Assembly: GCA_022510425.1 (NCBI GenBank)
Contig: JAFLTO010000008.1
Coordinates: 61,295 to 125,294, forward strand
Length of the DNA: 64,000 bases
Direction: 5' to 3'
DNA from: Muribaculaceae bacterium
GTDB taxonomy: Bacteria > Bacteroidota > Bacteroidia > Bacteroidales > Muribaculaceae
Part shown: piece by piece, positions 49,412 to 57,185 of the stretch
Position numbering within the stretch: position 1 is the first letter of the stretch
Layout of the letters: every line of letters begins with the position of its first letter
Program-made: the position numbers and the translations under genes
Notes under the pieces: generated by a model
Databases searched by the model: none
What the model saw: only the letters and a program-made list of their open reading frames with translations
Told to the model about the DNA's origin: nothing

Positions 49412-50017
49412 ATGCAAAACATCAAAATCTACAATAACAATATTGCTGATAATCAGATTCAAGCCGCCGTTGATATCTTGAAAGACGGAGGGATTATCAT
49501 AATTCCAACAGACACTCTTTATGCTGTGGCATGCGACGCGCTTAACCCAAAGGCAATTGAAAAAGTTTGTAAACTGAAAGGTATTAATCCGGAAAAAACA
49601 AACCTTTCAATTCTCTGCGACGACATCTCCATGGTGTCCGATTACGCCAAATTCGATAATTACGCGTTCAAGCTGATGAAAGACAATACTCCGGGACCTT
49701 TCACTTTCCTATTCCGCGCGGCTTCTTCCCTTCCTCGGGCTTTTAAAGGCAGAAAGATCGTTGGAATAAGAATCCCGGATAATGAGGCAGTAAGAAAATT
49801 AGTTGAATCTTTAGGCAATCCCCTACTTTCCACTTCTATCACTTTTGAGGACGAAGATTATGCAGTCAATCCTGATCTGATTGAGGAAGCCTATGAAGAC
49901 AAGGCGGATCTTATCATAAAAGGTGACGACGGTAATTTGATACCATCAGCCATTGTGGATTGCACTTCCGGAGCCCCTGAAATCATTCGTGAAGGCCCCG
50001 TTACTCTTAAGGCTTAA
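49412..50017 (+). CDS. L-threonylcarbamoyladenylate synthase-like protein (TsaC/YciO family)
   Basis: A 201-residue YrdC-fold protein: GGIIIIPTDTLYAVACDALNPKAIEKVCKLKGI, PGPFTFLFRA, GIRIPDN and PLLSTSITFED. The first is the nucleotide/carbonate-binding part of TsaC/Sua5; the C-terminal Sua5 domain is lacking. It could make the threonylcarbamoyl-AMP used for tRNA t6A, or be a YciO paralogue. The residues seen do not separate the two. Confidence 0.85.
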   Translation: MQNIKIYNNNIADNQIQAAVDILKDGGIIIIPTDTLYAVACDALNPKAIEKVCKLKGINPEKTNLSILCDDISMVSDYAKFDNYAFKLMKDNTPGPFTFLFRAASSLPRAFKGRKIVGIRIPDNEAVRKLVESLGNPLLSTSITFEDEDYAVNPDLIEEAYEDKADLIIKGDDGNLIPSAIVDCTSGAPEIIREGPVTLKA

Positions 50018-50023
50018 TTAACC

Positions 50024-50054
50024 TTTGTGATTACAGAAATTTTCAATAAATTTG
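50024..50054 (+). promoter_or_regulatory. Promoter of mdh
   Basis: TTTG at 50024-50027, a 19-base spacer, then TAAATTTG at 50047-50054: a full match to the Bacteroidetes consensus, giving a leader of about 28 nt before the ATG at 50089. Confidence 0.8.
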
Positions 50055-50088
50055 CAAATAAGCAAACAACAACCTTAAAACTAAAAAT

Positions 50089-51018
50089 ATGTCTAAAATT
50101 ACAGTAGTAGGCGCCGGTAATGTGGGTGCTACAGCAGCAAATGTATTGGCTATCCGTGGCGTGGCCGATGAAGTTGTTATGATCGATATCAAGGAAGGAG
50201 TGTCTGAAGGCAAAGCAATGGACATGATGCAGACTGCTAATCTTCTCGATATGAACACTCGTATCAAAGGTGTTACCAATGATTACGAAGCTACTAAAGA
50301 TAGCGATGTTGTTATCATTACATCCGGTATTCCTCGCAAGCCCGGCATGACTCGTGAAGAACTGATCGGTGTGAATGCCGGCATCGTTAAGAGTGTGACT
50401 GCAAGCGTCCTTAAATATAGCCCTAAAGCTGTGATTATATGTGTATCCAATCCAATGGACACAATGACTTATCTTATCCATAAGACTTCCGGGCTGCCTA
50501 AAAATCAAATCATAGGTATGGGCGGTGCACTCGACAGCAGCCGTTTCAAATACTACCTGAGCCAGGAACTCAAGGCTAATCCTAATGAAGTTGAAGGTAT
50601 GGTGATTGGTGGACATGGCGACACTACTATGATTCCATTGAAGAGATTTGCAGCTCTTAGAGGTATTCCGGTAACTGAATATCTTTCCGCTGAAAAACTC
50701 GACAAGATTGTAGCCGACACTATGGTTGGTGGTGCCACTCTGACAAAACTTCTCGGCACATCAGCTTGGTATGCTCCCGGTGCTGCTGCTGCTGAAGTTG
50801 CTGAGGCTGTGCTTCACGACCAGGATGCTATCATCCCTTGCTCTGCTCTTGTAGAAGGCGAATATGGTGAAAAAGACATTTGCATCGGCGTTCCTTGTCT
50901 CCTCGGTAAAGGTGGTATCAAGAAAATTATTGAGCTCCCTCTCAATGATGAAGAAAAAGAGCTCTTCCGCAAGAGTGCCGAAGCTGTTCGCAAAACTAAC
51001 GCAGCTCTTCCTGAATAA
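50089..51018 (+). CDS. mdh: Malate dehydrogenase
   Basis: A 309-residue LDH/MDH-superfamily enzyme: VVGAGNVGATAAN for NAD, ITSGIPRKPGMTREEL with substrate-binding Arg residues, CVSNPMDTMTYL, and the catalytic His in VIGGHGDTTMIPL. Length and the LDH-like character fit MDH of bacterial type 3. It interconverts malate and oxaloacetate in the reductive branch to succinate. Codon use is more GC-rich than its neighbours, as expected for a highly expressed gene. Confidence 0.94.
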   Translation: MSKITVVGAGNVGATAANVLAIRGVADEVVMIDIKEGVSEGKAMDMMQTANLLDMNTRIKGVTNDYEATKDSDVVIITSGIPRKPGMTREELIGVNAGIVKSVTASVLKYSPKAVIICVSNPMDTMTYLIHKTSGLPKNQIIGMGGALDSSRFKYYLSQELKANPNEVEGMVIGGHGDTTMIPLKRFAALRGIPVTEYLSAEKLDKIVADTMVGGATLTKLLGTSAWYAPGAAAAEVAEAVLHDQDAIIPCSALVEGEYGEKDICIGVPCLLGKGGIKKIIELPLNDEEKELFRKSAEAVRKTNAALPE

Positions 51019-51034
51019 TCAAAAACAATTCTTT

Positions 51035-51073
51035 ATAAAAAATGAGATAGATTATGGTCTATCTCATTTTTTT
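51035..51073. terminator. Bidirectional terminator between mdh and tyrA
   Basis: A perfect stem ATGAGATAG / CTATCTCAT around ATTATGGT, flanked by A6 on the left and T7 on the right, between convergent genes. Confidence 0.9.
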
Positions 51074-51846
51074 CATTTCAGATTTGCTCTCGCCTGATCA
51101 AGAAAATTTTTCATCCTCTCATTGTCGTGGGTCTCTACAATTTCTTTTAGTTCCGAAAGTTTGTCACTGATATTCTGCAATTGTTCCGAAGTATGGGGAT
51201 TAAAGAGAATTTCACTCAATAGATAATCATCCTCCCCCATCAGACCGGTGGCTATTGCCATATGCTTCTTGAATGTTGTCCCGGGTGCATCCTGATGTTT
51301 CATATTGGAGGCGAACACCAAGGTCGAAGCAAATGGGATCGACAATGAATAGGCAATGGTTAAATCATGTTCCGCAAAAGTATACTCTTCTATGTGTAGT
51401 TTTAACCTATTGTATAAATCCCTAAAAAATACTTTACCCAAATGATCGCCTTCGGAAATTATTATCGCATTTTCATTTGATAAATTGCTTAAAGAGGCGA
51501 AAGTGGGACCAAACATCGGATGAGTCGAAACATAAGGATGACCACATTCATCATAAAATTCTTTCAAACCCGTTTTCACAGATGCTATATCGCTCAAAAT
51601 CGTCTTTTCCGGCAAATGGGGCAAAACTGCCTTAAATGCTTCTAAGGTATATTTTACTGTAGCAGCATTTATCACTAAATCCGGCTGAAATTCATCCACC
51701 TCTTCCAGTTTCTCAAAGCGTTGGCAGTTAAACATGAAACGCAGTCTCTTTGGATCCGGATCATATACTGCCACCTCATGCTCAAATGATAGCAAATCGC
51801 TGAAAAAGGAGCCCATTTTGCCGGCCCCTAATATCAATATTTTCAT
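51073..51846 (-). CDS. tyrA: Prephenate dehydrogenase
   Basis: A 257-residue TyrA: Rossmann start ILILGAGKMGSFFSDL, VINAATVKYTLEAF, LSDIASVKTGLKEF, the typical YVSTHPMFGPTFA and an all-helical C-terminal dimerisation domain. No chorismate mutase or ACT domain is attached. It makes 4-hydroxyphenylpyruvate for tyrosine. Last gene of the aromatic operon, overlapping the preceding stop by one base. Confidence 0.93.
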   Translation of the reverse strand: MKILILGAGKMGSFFSDLLSFEHEVAVYDPDPKRLRFMFNCQRFEKLEEVDEFQPDLVINAATVKYTLEAFKAVLPHLPEKTILSDIASVKTGLKEFYDECGHPYVSTHPMFGPTFASLSNLSNENAIIISEGDHLGKVFFRDLYNRLKLHIEEYTFAEHDLTIAYSLSIPFASTLVFASNMKHQDAPGTTFKKHMAIATGLMGEDDYLLSEILFNPHTSEQLQNISDKLSELKEIVETHDNERMKNFLDQARANLK

Positions 51847-52919
51847 TATTTGTTTCCATTTACAATTTCTAACTGTTGACGCACCGACTCCTCGTGTATC
51901 GTCGCAAGGATACTCCTTATAAATTCTTCTGACATTCCGAGTTCCTCCCCGTTCCTCACTAACTGATCCATCAGATTGTTATACCGGTTCGGTTGCACCA
52001 CCGGCATGTGATGTTCCTTCTTATAACGGCCGATTTCACACGTCACTCTCATACGTCGTGCCAATAACTCCATCAATTCCTCGTTGATCCTGTCTATCTG
52101 TTGACGTAAAAGGGCCAAGTTTTCAGTTGACGAACACTCATCTCTCAACACTAATGAATTGATGATGATATTCAAAACTTCCGGAGACACCTGCTGATTC
52201 TTGTCACTCCATGCAGAATCAGGACTGCAATGGCTCTCTATGATGAGTCCGTCGAAGTTCATATCCAGGGCTTGTTGGCTTACAGATGATATAAGTTCCC
52301 TCTTACCGGTAATATGGCTGGGGTCACAGAATATCGGAAGATCCGGAAACCTTCTCTTCAATTCGATTGGTATCCTCCATTGAGGGGGATTTCTATATAA
52401 TTGCTTTCCGTATGTGCTGAAACCTCTATGGATTGCGCCAATCCTCTTGATCCCGGCATTATAGATACGTTTCATAGCTCCGATCCAAAGTTCCAGATCT
52501 GGATTTACAGGATTTTTAACAAGCACCGGAATCTCAGCTCCCCTCTCTTTTAATGCGTCTGCTATTTCTTGCATTGCAAAAGGATTGGCTGACGTTCTGG
52601 CTCCTATCCATATCATGTCTACGCCATAGTCAAGAGCAAGATTCACATGAGCACGGTTTGCAACCTCAGTAGAGACCAACATCCCTGTTTCTTCCTTCAC
52701 CTTTTGAAGCCATGGCAGACCTATTTCCCCGATCCCTTCGAAGCCTCCGGGCGAAGTGCGAGGTTTCCATATTCCTCCTCTGAATATCTTTATTCCGTTA
52801 TGAGCAAGTTCCCTGGCGGTCTTCAAAACTTGTTCTTCCGATTCCACACTGCATGGACCCGCTATTATAATCGGTCTCGACAAATTCAACTGTGGGAACA
52901 ACGGTTGTAACTCTTCCAT
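51846..52919 (-). CDS. Bifunctional DAHP synthase / chorismate mutase
   Basis: A 357-residue fusion. The first ~260 residues are a type I-beta 3-deoxy-7-phosphoheptulonate synthase (IIAGPCSVESEEQVL, KIFRGGIWKPRTSPGGFEG, IWIGARTSANPF, LVKNPVNPD, AIHRGFSTYG, IFCDPSHITG). The C-terminal ~90 residues are an AroQ-type chorismate mutase (LRQQIDRINEELMELLARRM, IGRYKKEH). The fused mutase can serve catalysis and feedback sensing in this enzyme group. It feeds the neighbouring prephenate enzymes. Confidence 0.94.
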   Translation of the reverse strand: MEELQPLFPQLNLSRPIIIAGPCSVESEEQVLKTARELAHNGIKIFRGGIWKPRTSPGGFEGIGEIGLPWLQKVKEETGMLVSTEVANRAHVNLALDYGVDMIWIGARTSANPFAMQEIADALKERGAEIPVLVKNPVNPDLELWIGAMKRIYNAGIKRIGAIHRGFSTYGKQLYRNPPQWRIPIELKRRFPDLPIFCDPSHITGKRELISSVSQQALDMNFDGLIIESHCSPDSAWSDKNQQVSPEVLNIIINSLVLRDECSSTENLALLRQQIDRINEELMELLARRMRVTCEIGRYKKEHHMPVVQPNRYNNLMDQLVRNGEELGMSEEFIRSILATIHEESVRQQLEIVNGNK

Positions 52920-52943
52920 ATTTAATCTTTTTATTTTTTTATT

Positions 52944-53053
52944 CTATCCCCTATCCCAATCCCTAATACCTCATATCCAATCCCTTATCCCTAATCCCAA
53001 ATACCTTATCCCAAATACCTTATCCCTTATACCCAATCCCTCTTAACCCTTAT
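52944..53053. repeat. Dispersed CCCTTAT/CCCTAAT repeat, block 2
   Basis: About 110 bases of units such as CCCTATCCCAAT, ATCCCTTATCCCTAATCC and AATACCTTATCCC between two genes of the aromatic operon. As in block 1 it starts within the 3' end of the upstream minus-strand gene (codons AAG GGT TAA) and runs toward the next start codon. Confidence 0.88.
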
Positions 53054-54209
53054 ACTCTTTTACCCTCTTCAATGCCTCTTTAAGCTTCTCAGGTTTTGCA
53101 CACAAGGATATCCTGATATACTTGTCTCCGTTTTTCCCGAAAATAAAACCGGGGGTAACAAATACTCTCGCTTTATAGAATAATTCATCGGCAAGCCATT
53201 CTCCGGATTCTACACCCTCAGGTATTTTCCCCCATAAGAACAGCCCCCTCTGCTTAGGATCATAATCACAACCTAAGGTTTCCATGATTTCTTCCGCAAT
53301 TTTCCGTCTTTCTTCATAGACCCCATAAAGCTCGTCATACCAGTCGTCTTGCAATTTTAATGCCTCGGCTGCTGCCAGCATCACCGGTTTAAACTGTCCC
53401 GAATCTATGTTGCTTTTCACTTTCAATATCCATGATATGAAAGTTGGATTGGATGCCGCCATAGCTACTCTCCATCCTGCCATATTATGACTCTTGCTCA
53501 GCGAATTCATCTCTACAGCAATATCTATGGCTCCGGGAATCTGTAGTATGCTTAAAGGCTCCTTATTCAAAATAAAACTATAAGGATTGTCATGAGCTAT
53601 AACTATCCCATGTTTCTTTCCAAAATCTATTATTTTTTTGAATGTTTCCGGGTCGGCTTGTTTCCCCGTGGGCATATGGGGATAATTCACCCACATCAAT
53701 TTGATTTTTTCTAAAGGCAATTTTTCTATCTCCTCGAAATCAGGCAACCATCCGTTCTCTTCCTTTAAGTCATATTTAAATATCTCGGCTCCCACCAGTT
53801 TACTCACCGATGTATATGTCGGATAACCGGGGTCAGGTACCAAAACTCCGTCTCCCGGATTTAAAAATGTCAAGGATATATGAAGTATCCCCTCTTTAGA
53901 TCCTATCAAAGGCAATATCTCCGTGGCCGGATCAAGATCTACCCCATATTTTGTTTTATACCAGTTAGCAAAAGCTTGTCTGAGTTCCGGCAATCCGTTA
54001 TATGATTGATAGGAATGGTTATTTTCTTTGGCAGCCTCTTTCTGAAGGGTAGTGATGACTTTTTCATCAGGTGCCCTGTCAGGTCCCCCTATCCCTAAAG
54101 AAATTATGTCGGCACCCTCAGAATTCAGCCGGGCAAGTTCCCTCAATTTCTTCGAGAAATAATATTCCTTTATATCGCTAACCCTGTTGGCCGGTGTTAT
54201 ATCTTTCAT
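53043..54209 (-). CDS. PLP-dependent aminotransferase (class I/II), probable aromatic aminotransferase
   Basis: A ~388-residue fold-type I aminotransferase starting at the ATG at 54209, one base after the pheA stop. SLGIGGPDRAPDEK, HSYQSYNGLPELRQAFANW, VPDPGYPTYTS, MWVNYPHMPTGKQ, AHDNPYSF, and the PLP lysine in MNSLSKSHNMAGWRVA are visible, with YIRISLCAKPEKL at the end. Its place between pheA and DAHP synthase, and the Phe/Tyr attenuator in front, favour transamination of phenylpyruvate and hydroxyphenylpyruvate; LL-diaminopimelate-like activity is an alternative for this subgroup. Confidence 0.88.
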   Translation of the reverse strand: MKDITPANRVSDIKEYYFSKKLRELARLNSEGADIISLGIGGPDRAPDEKVITTLQKEAAKENNHSYQSYNGLPELRQAFANWYKTKYGVDLDPATEILPLIGSKEGILHISLTFLNPGDGVLVPDPGYPTYTSVSKLVGAEIFKYDLKEENGWLPDFEEIEKLPLEKIKLMWVNYPHMPTGKQADPETFKKIIDFGKKHGIVIAHDNPYSFILNKEPLSILQIPGAIDIAVEMNSLSKSHNMAGWRVAMAASNPTFISWILKVKSNIDSGQFKPVMLAAAEALKLQDDWYDELYGVYEERRKIAEEIMETLGCDYDPKQRGLFLWGKIPEGVESGEWLADELFYKARVFVTPGFIFGKNGDKYIRISLCAKPEKLKEALKRVKEYKG

Positions 54210-54210
54210 A

Positions 54211-55077
54211 TTATGATGCTTGTTGCGTTTCAAACTCTTTATATTCTCCCAATATCACCAATTCATTTGTCAAAGGTCTCACAGCTTCTATCGCCTGGTG
54301 ATATCTAACCATACTCTTGAAGGTCAGGTCGACATAAAACCTATATTCCCATTCCCTTCCTATAATAGGCACTGATTGTATCTTTGAAAGATTGATATCA
54401 TAGAAGGATAAAATGGTTAAAACTTTTGATAAGGCGCCTCCTGTGTGAGGCAAGGTGAATACTATGGATGATTTGTTGATGTCTTTCTCTTGAGGACCTA
54501 TTTCAGATGCCAATAAGGAATTGGAAACTATTAGAAACCTTGTGAAATTTCTCTTGTTGGTTTCGATTCCTTTTTCAAGAATTTCCAAGCCATACAAATC
54601 GGCTGCTAATTCTCCGCACACTGCTGCATGTCCCTTAAGATTCTTTTCTGCAATATCCTTGGCACTGCCGGCAGTATCGAAACTTTCAATCATCTTCAGG
54701 TTCTTGTGATGACGCAGGAAAACCTCACACTGCATCAATGCCATCGGATGTGAATTCACCTCAGTAAGAGATTCTATTGATTGTCCCGGCAAGGCAGCTA
54801 AAACATGGGAAATCCGTTTTTTATGTTCACCTATGATCCTGAGATTATGTTGACGCAATAGTTCGTGGTTTTGCAGAATGCTCCCGGCTATAGTATTCTC
54901 TATTGCCACTATTCCGACAAGCGATGCATCGGTATCGAGTGCATCGAACATATCAGGAAAAGTATTGAAGGGCACCGTCTCTATTTCCTTATTATTGAAG
55001 TATTCCCTTGCAGCTGCGTCATGAAAACATCCCGCCACTCCCTGGATTGTAACCTTTAGTTTTGAATCATCTCCCAT
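54211..55077 (-). CDS. pheA: Prephenate dehydratase
   Basis: A ~288-residue monofunctional PDT. The ATG at 55077 is preferred; the only longer start is a TTG inside the attenuator U-rich region. IQGVAGCFHDAAAREYF, VAIENTIAGSIL, HPMALMQCEVFL, and the catalytic TRF in NFTRFLIVS, followed by an ACT domain (VFTLPHTGGALSKVLTILSFYDINLSKIQSVP) for Phe feedback. It converts prephenate to phenylpyruvate. First structural gene of the operon, preceded by a leader peptide and terminator. Confidence 0.94.
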   Translation of the reverse strand: MGDDSKLKVTIQGVAGCFHDAAAREYFNNKEIETVPFNTFPDMFDALDTDASLVGIVAIENTIAGSILQNHELLRQHNLRIIGEHKKRISHVLAALPGQSIESLTEVNSHPMALMQCEVFLRHHKNLKMIESFDTAGSAKDIAEKNLKGHAAVCGELAADLYGLEILEKGIETNKRNFTRFLIVSNSLLASEIGPQEKDINKSSIVFTLPHTGGALSKVLTILSFYDINLSKIQSVPIIGREWEYRFYVDLTFKSMVRYHQAIEAVRPLTNELVILGEYKEFETQQAS

Positions 55078-55093
55078 TTTCAATTTCAAAAAT

Positions 55094-55128
55094 AAATCCC
55101 GTCATCTTTATCTGGATGTACGGGATTT
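55094..55128 (-). terminator. Attenuator terminator upstream of pheA
   Basis: On the minus strand AAATCCCGT, one bulged A, CATC, an 8-nt loop, GATG and ACGGGATTT form a 13-bp stem followed by ATTTTTG. It ends about 10 bases before the pheA ATG. Its left arm (plus 55120-55128) can instead pair with ACGGGAT in the leader ORF (plus 55167-55173), giving the two exclusive folds of a classical attenuator. Confidence 0.85.
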
Positions 55129-55156
55129 TATAGTTTCTCATTTATTTTTAAATACA

Positions 55157-55225
55157 TCACTCTTTTATCCCGTTCCCTTTGAAACCGAAGTAAAAGTAAA
55201 AGAAAAAAGAGTAATAATTGTTCAT
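55157..55225 (-). CDS. Phe/Tyr-rich leader peptide of the aromatic amino acid operon
   Basis: A 22-codon ORF (ATG at 55225-55223, TGA at 55159-55157) beginning MNNYYSFFFYFYFGF. Ten of codons 4-15 are Phe or Tyr, in the right order and place to make ribosomes stall when charged tRNA-Phe or tRNA-Tyr is short. Its last codons (GGG AAC GGG ATA AAA) contain the ACGGGAT that competes for the left arm of the terminator hairpin. It lies ~80 bases before pheA. This is the design of leader-peptide attenuators; the mechanism here is inferred from sequence. Confidence 0.88.
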   Translation of the reverse strand: MNNYYSFFFYFYFGFKGNGIKE

Positions 55226-55243
55226 TTTGCTTGATTTTCACCG

Positions 55244-55251
55244 CAAATTTA
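55244..55251 (-). promoter_or_regulatory. -7 box of the aromatic amino acid operon
   Basis: TAAATTTG on the minus strand, 18 bases before the leader-peptide ATG, so a transcript starting just after it would begin with a very short 5' end. No clear -33 TTTG at the usual distance. Confidence 0.6.
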
Positions 55252-55296
55252 ATAATTTTTTCTAAAACATTAAAATCCAACATCTTTTTTTCCTTT

Positions 55297-55432
55297 CCCC
55301 TCATACTTCATCCTTCATCCCCCATCCCCCATCCCCCATCCCTAACACCTAATCCCTCAAAAAGTTTGCCTTTCTGTGATGCGAACGGGGTTCGCATATC
55401 CATCCCCAATCCCCAATCCCTAATATTCCTCT
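55297..55432. repeat. Dispersed CCCTAAT-type repeat, block 3, with four-fold CCCCC tract
   Basis: Between the divergent aromatic operon and the polysaccharide locus: CTTCATCCTTCATCC, then consecutive ATCCCCC units, CCTAACACCTAATCCC, and after a hairpin CCCCAATCCCCAATCCCTAAT. The minus strand carries four or more runs of 3-5 G within 30 bases, a potential G-quadruplex. Confidence 0.82.
55379..55397. repeat. Perfect hairpin with GGG loop in the intergenic region
   Basis: ATGCGAAC-GGG-GTTCGCAT: an 8-bp stem and 3-nt loop set inside repeat block 3, ~60 bases before the promoter of the antiterminator gene. It could be a protein-binding site or a small repeat insertion. Confidence 0.75.
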
Positions 55433-55456
55433 ATCACACAATATTAATATAAATTG

Positions 55457-55488
55457 TTTGTTATATCTACAAAAGTTTTGTAATTTCG
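55457..55488 (+). promoter_or_regulatory. Promoter of the polysaccharide locus regulator
   Basis: TTTG at 55457-55460, a 20-base spacer, then TAATTTCG at 55481-55488 (one mismatch to TAnnTTTG). The leader to the ATG at 55627 would be about 130 nt. No strong inverted repeats flank it, so an invertible promoter is not supported. Confidence 0.62.
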
Positions 55489-55626
55489 CCACCAATGTCG
55501 GTGACCGCCACAAACTTTCTTTTTCCAGCCTTTGCAACTCCTGTTAATCTAATGGGAGGAAAAGAAGAATTGTTCTCTATTTTTGATTTCATCTAAACTC
55601 TTTTAATGGTGTAACTATCTCATCTT

Positions 55627-57051
55627 ATGCAAGAAACACCATTATCCCCGATAGAATATTTTCGACTCAAATCGTCTCAAAGCGAGAGCAAAGTTAGTAT
55701 CGGCAATATGAACCGGGCTATCGATGCTTTCACCCGATTTATCGAAGGAACCAATCTTTCTTTCCATAGTTTCGACGATGCTCTCTTGGGGGAATGGGCA
55801 GCACATCAATTTTTTGAAGGATATTATGCCAAAACTGTCGCCTACAATATAAGCAAAATAGCAGCTCTCTACAATAAGGCTGTAGTTGAAGGGTTGGCTC
55901 CTCAAACCATTTCCTTCTCTAATATCCTCAAAAAAATACAGGATGTTCCGATAATCAATGATGGGGAAAACCGATCATCAAACTTCAGACTTGTTCGAGA
56001 TATTTTTATTTCAGACCTTTCCAATTCTTATGAAAAACAACTTGCCAAAGATATTTTAATCTTCGGATTGTTAAACGGAGGTCTTCCTCTTTCCGATATC
56101 ATCAATTATAAGAAAGATGAATATTCGGGTGATGACTCCGAACTACTCAGAATTGTAGAAAGATACTCTAAACCAAAAAATAAATACCTCTTCCCTCTTC
56201 GTCAAGGTAAAACCACCTGTAAAAAGATTGCACGGTCAATCCAACTTTTGATTGCCAATCTTTTATATCCTACAGGTAGTTTTCGCATATCAGAAGATCC
56301 GGAATTCATCATAACCGACCTTTGGTGTGACATTGCTATGAATCTTGGATTTTCTGCCTCGGATATAAAGACTTGCATTGCTTCCACCGGAGCATCCAAT
56401 TTTATCACCTGTTGTGCACAATCATCTGATATCGACGATAAAAAAAGAGCTTGGATCAGACGCCAAGTATCCGAGTCTCTTACACACGACCCGGTACGGT
56501 GGTACGCCATGCATCTTAGAAACCGATCCGAACTTAAAGACCTGACCGACCGCCTCTCAGAAAAACAGATATCTCTCCAAGAGATTTATTATCCCATGGA
56601 AGATATCATCCGTAAAGTCGGCAAGAAAAAGATATTTGAACACAAACCCGTGATTTCATGGCTCATATTCTATAGAGCCAAAGCCTCCCAGCTCAAAGAC
56701 TTGTTCCGGCAAATTGGAGATATAGCTTGGGGTTATAGATATATCAACGACGTCAGAAGTCCTTATGCAATGTTCGCAGATAGCGAAATTGCTAAATATC
56801 AACTTGCTATCGGCACTTTAAGCCCTTCCACTGTATTGACTCCCGATCAGGATATAAAGCTGCAAAAAGGCGACAAAGTTGTAATACTCGGTGGTCCCAT
56901 GAGTGGGCATCAGGGAACACTGATAGCAGAAAAACAAATAGATCCGGACACACCCTCACCGGAAAGAAACATTTACCGAATACGACTTTCTGGAGGCAAC
57001 TTTATAAATTGGGTTGTTGACTGCGACCCAAGAATGCTAAAAAAATTATAG
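55627..57051 (+). CDS. Tyrosine-recombinase-like/UpxY (NusG-type) fusion antiterminator
   Basis: A 474-residue protein with two halves. Residues ~20-97 look like the SAM-like core-binding domain of phage integrases. Residues ~118-285 follow a recombinase catalytic fold (KDILIFGLLNGGLPLSDIINYKK, where Bacteroidetes integrases read RGM-x-F-x-D). The catalytic Arg is replaced by Gly151, and neither the His-x-x-Arg box nor a nucleophilic Tyr can be found. Residues ~288-400 match the NusG N-terminal domain of UpxY regulators (PVRWYAMHLRNRSELK, YYPMEDII, KPVISWLIFYRA, YRYINDVRSPYA) and ~413-436 a KOW motif (KGDKVVILGGPMSGHQGTLI). UpxY proteins let RNA polymerase read through capsule operons, matching the rfb genes that follow. 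Confidence 0.8.
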   Translation: MQETPLSPIEYFRLKSSQSESKVSIGNMNRAIDAFTRFIEGTNLSFHSFDDALLGEWAAHQFFEGYYAKTVAYNISKIAALYNKAVVEGLAPQTISFSNILKKIQDVPIINDGENRSSNFRLVRDIFISDLSNSYEKQLAKDILIFGLLNGGLPLSDIINYKKDEYSGDDSELLRIVERYSKPKNKYLFPLRQGKTTCKKIARSIQLLIANLLYPTGSFRISEDPEFIITDLWCDIAMNLGFSASDIKTCIASTGASNFITCCAQSSDIDDKKRAWIRRQVSESLTHDPVRWYAMHLRNRSELKDLTDRLSEKQISLQEIYYPMEDIIRKVGKKKIFEHKPVISWLIFYRAKASQLKDLFRQIGDIAWGYRYINDVRSPYAMFADSEIAKYQLAIGTLSPSTVLTPDQDIKLQKGDKVVILGGPMSGHQGTLIAEKQIDPDTPSPERNIYRIRLSGGNFINWVVDCDPRMLKKL

Positions 57052-57080
57052 CAGCGGAATCATTCCCGTTTTCAAAAACA

Positions 57081-57103
57081 GGAGCGGAAACATTCCTGTT
57101 TCC
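57081..57103. repeat. GGAAAC/GTTTCC hairpin, copy 1
   Basis: GGAGC followed by GGAAAC-ATTCCT-GTTTCC. A degenerate relative (GCGGAATCATTCCCGTTTTC) lies just upstream at 57053-57072. Four further good copies occur at 59633-59889. Confidence 0.8.
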
Positions 57104-57108
57104 ATATT

Positions 57109-57130
57109 CCCACGGGTCTTGAGCCGTGGG
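57109..57130. repeat. CCCACGG/CCGTGGG hairpin, copy 1
   Basis: A 7-bp stem, or 8 with a G-C closing pair variant, around GTCTTGAG. An almost identical hairpin occurs at 58058-58079. It is followed by a 12-base unit CTATGCACCATG occurring twice (57142-57170). Confidence 0.8.
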
Positions 57131-57185
57131 ATTATCAAAAGCTATGCACCATGCTCTATGCACCATGCACTAAAATCCTTTTAAA

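Noticed and set aside
50014..50616. 200-codon frame antisense to mdh
   Set aside because: It overlaps the well-supported mdh and its promoter; composition (His/Cys-rich) is typical of a shadow frame.
55361..55518. Possible invertible promoter in front of the UpxY-like gene
   Set aside because: AAAGTTTG (55361-55368) and CAAACTTT (55511-55518) are inverted around the promoter, but the match is only 8 A/T-rich bases and not extended, so chance is enough.
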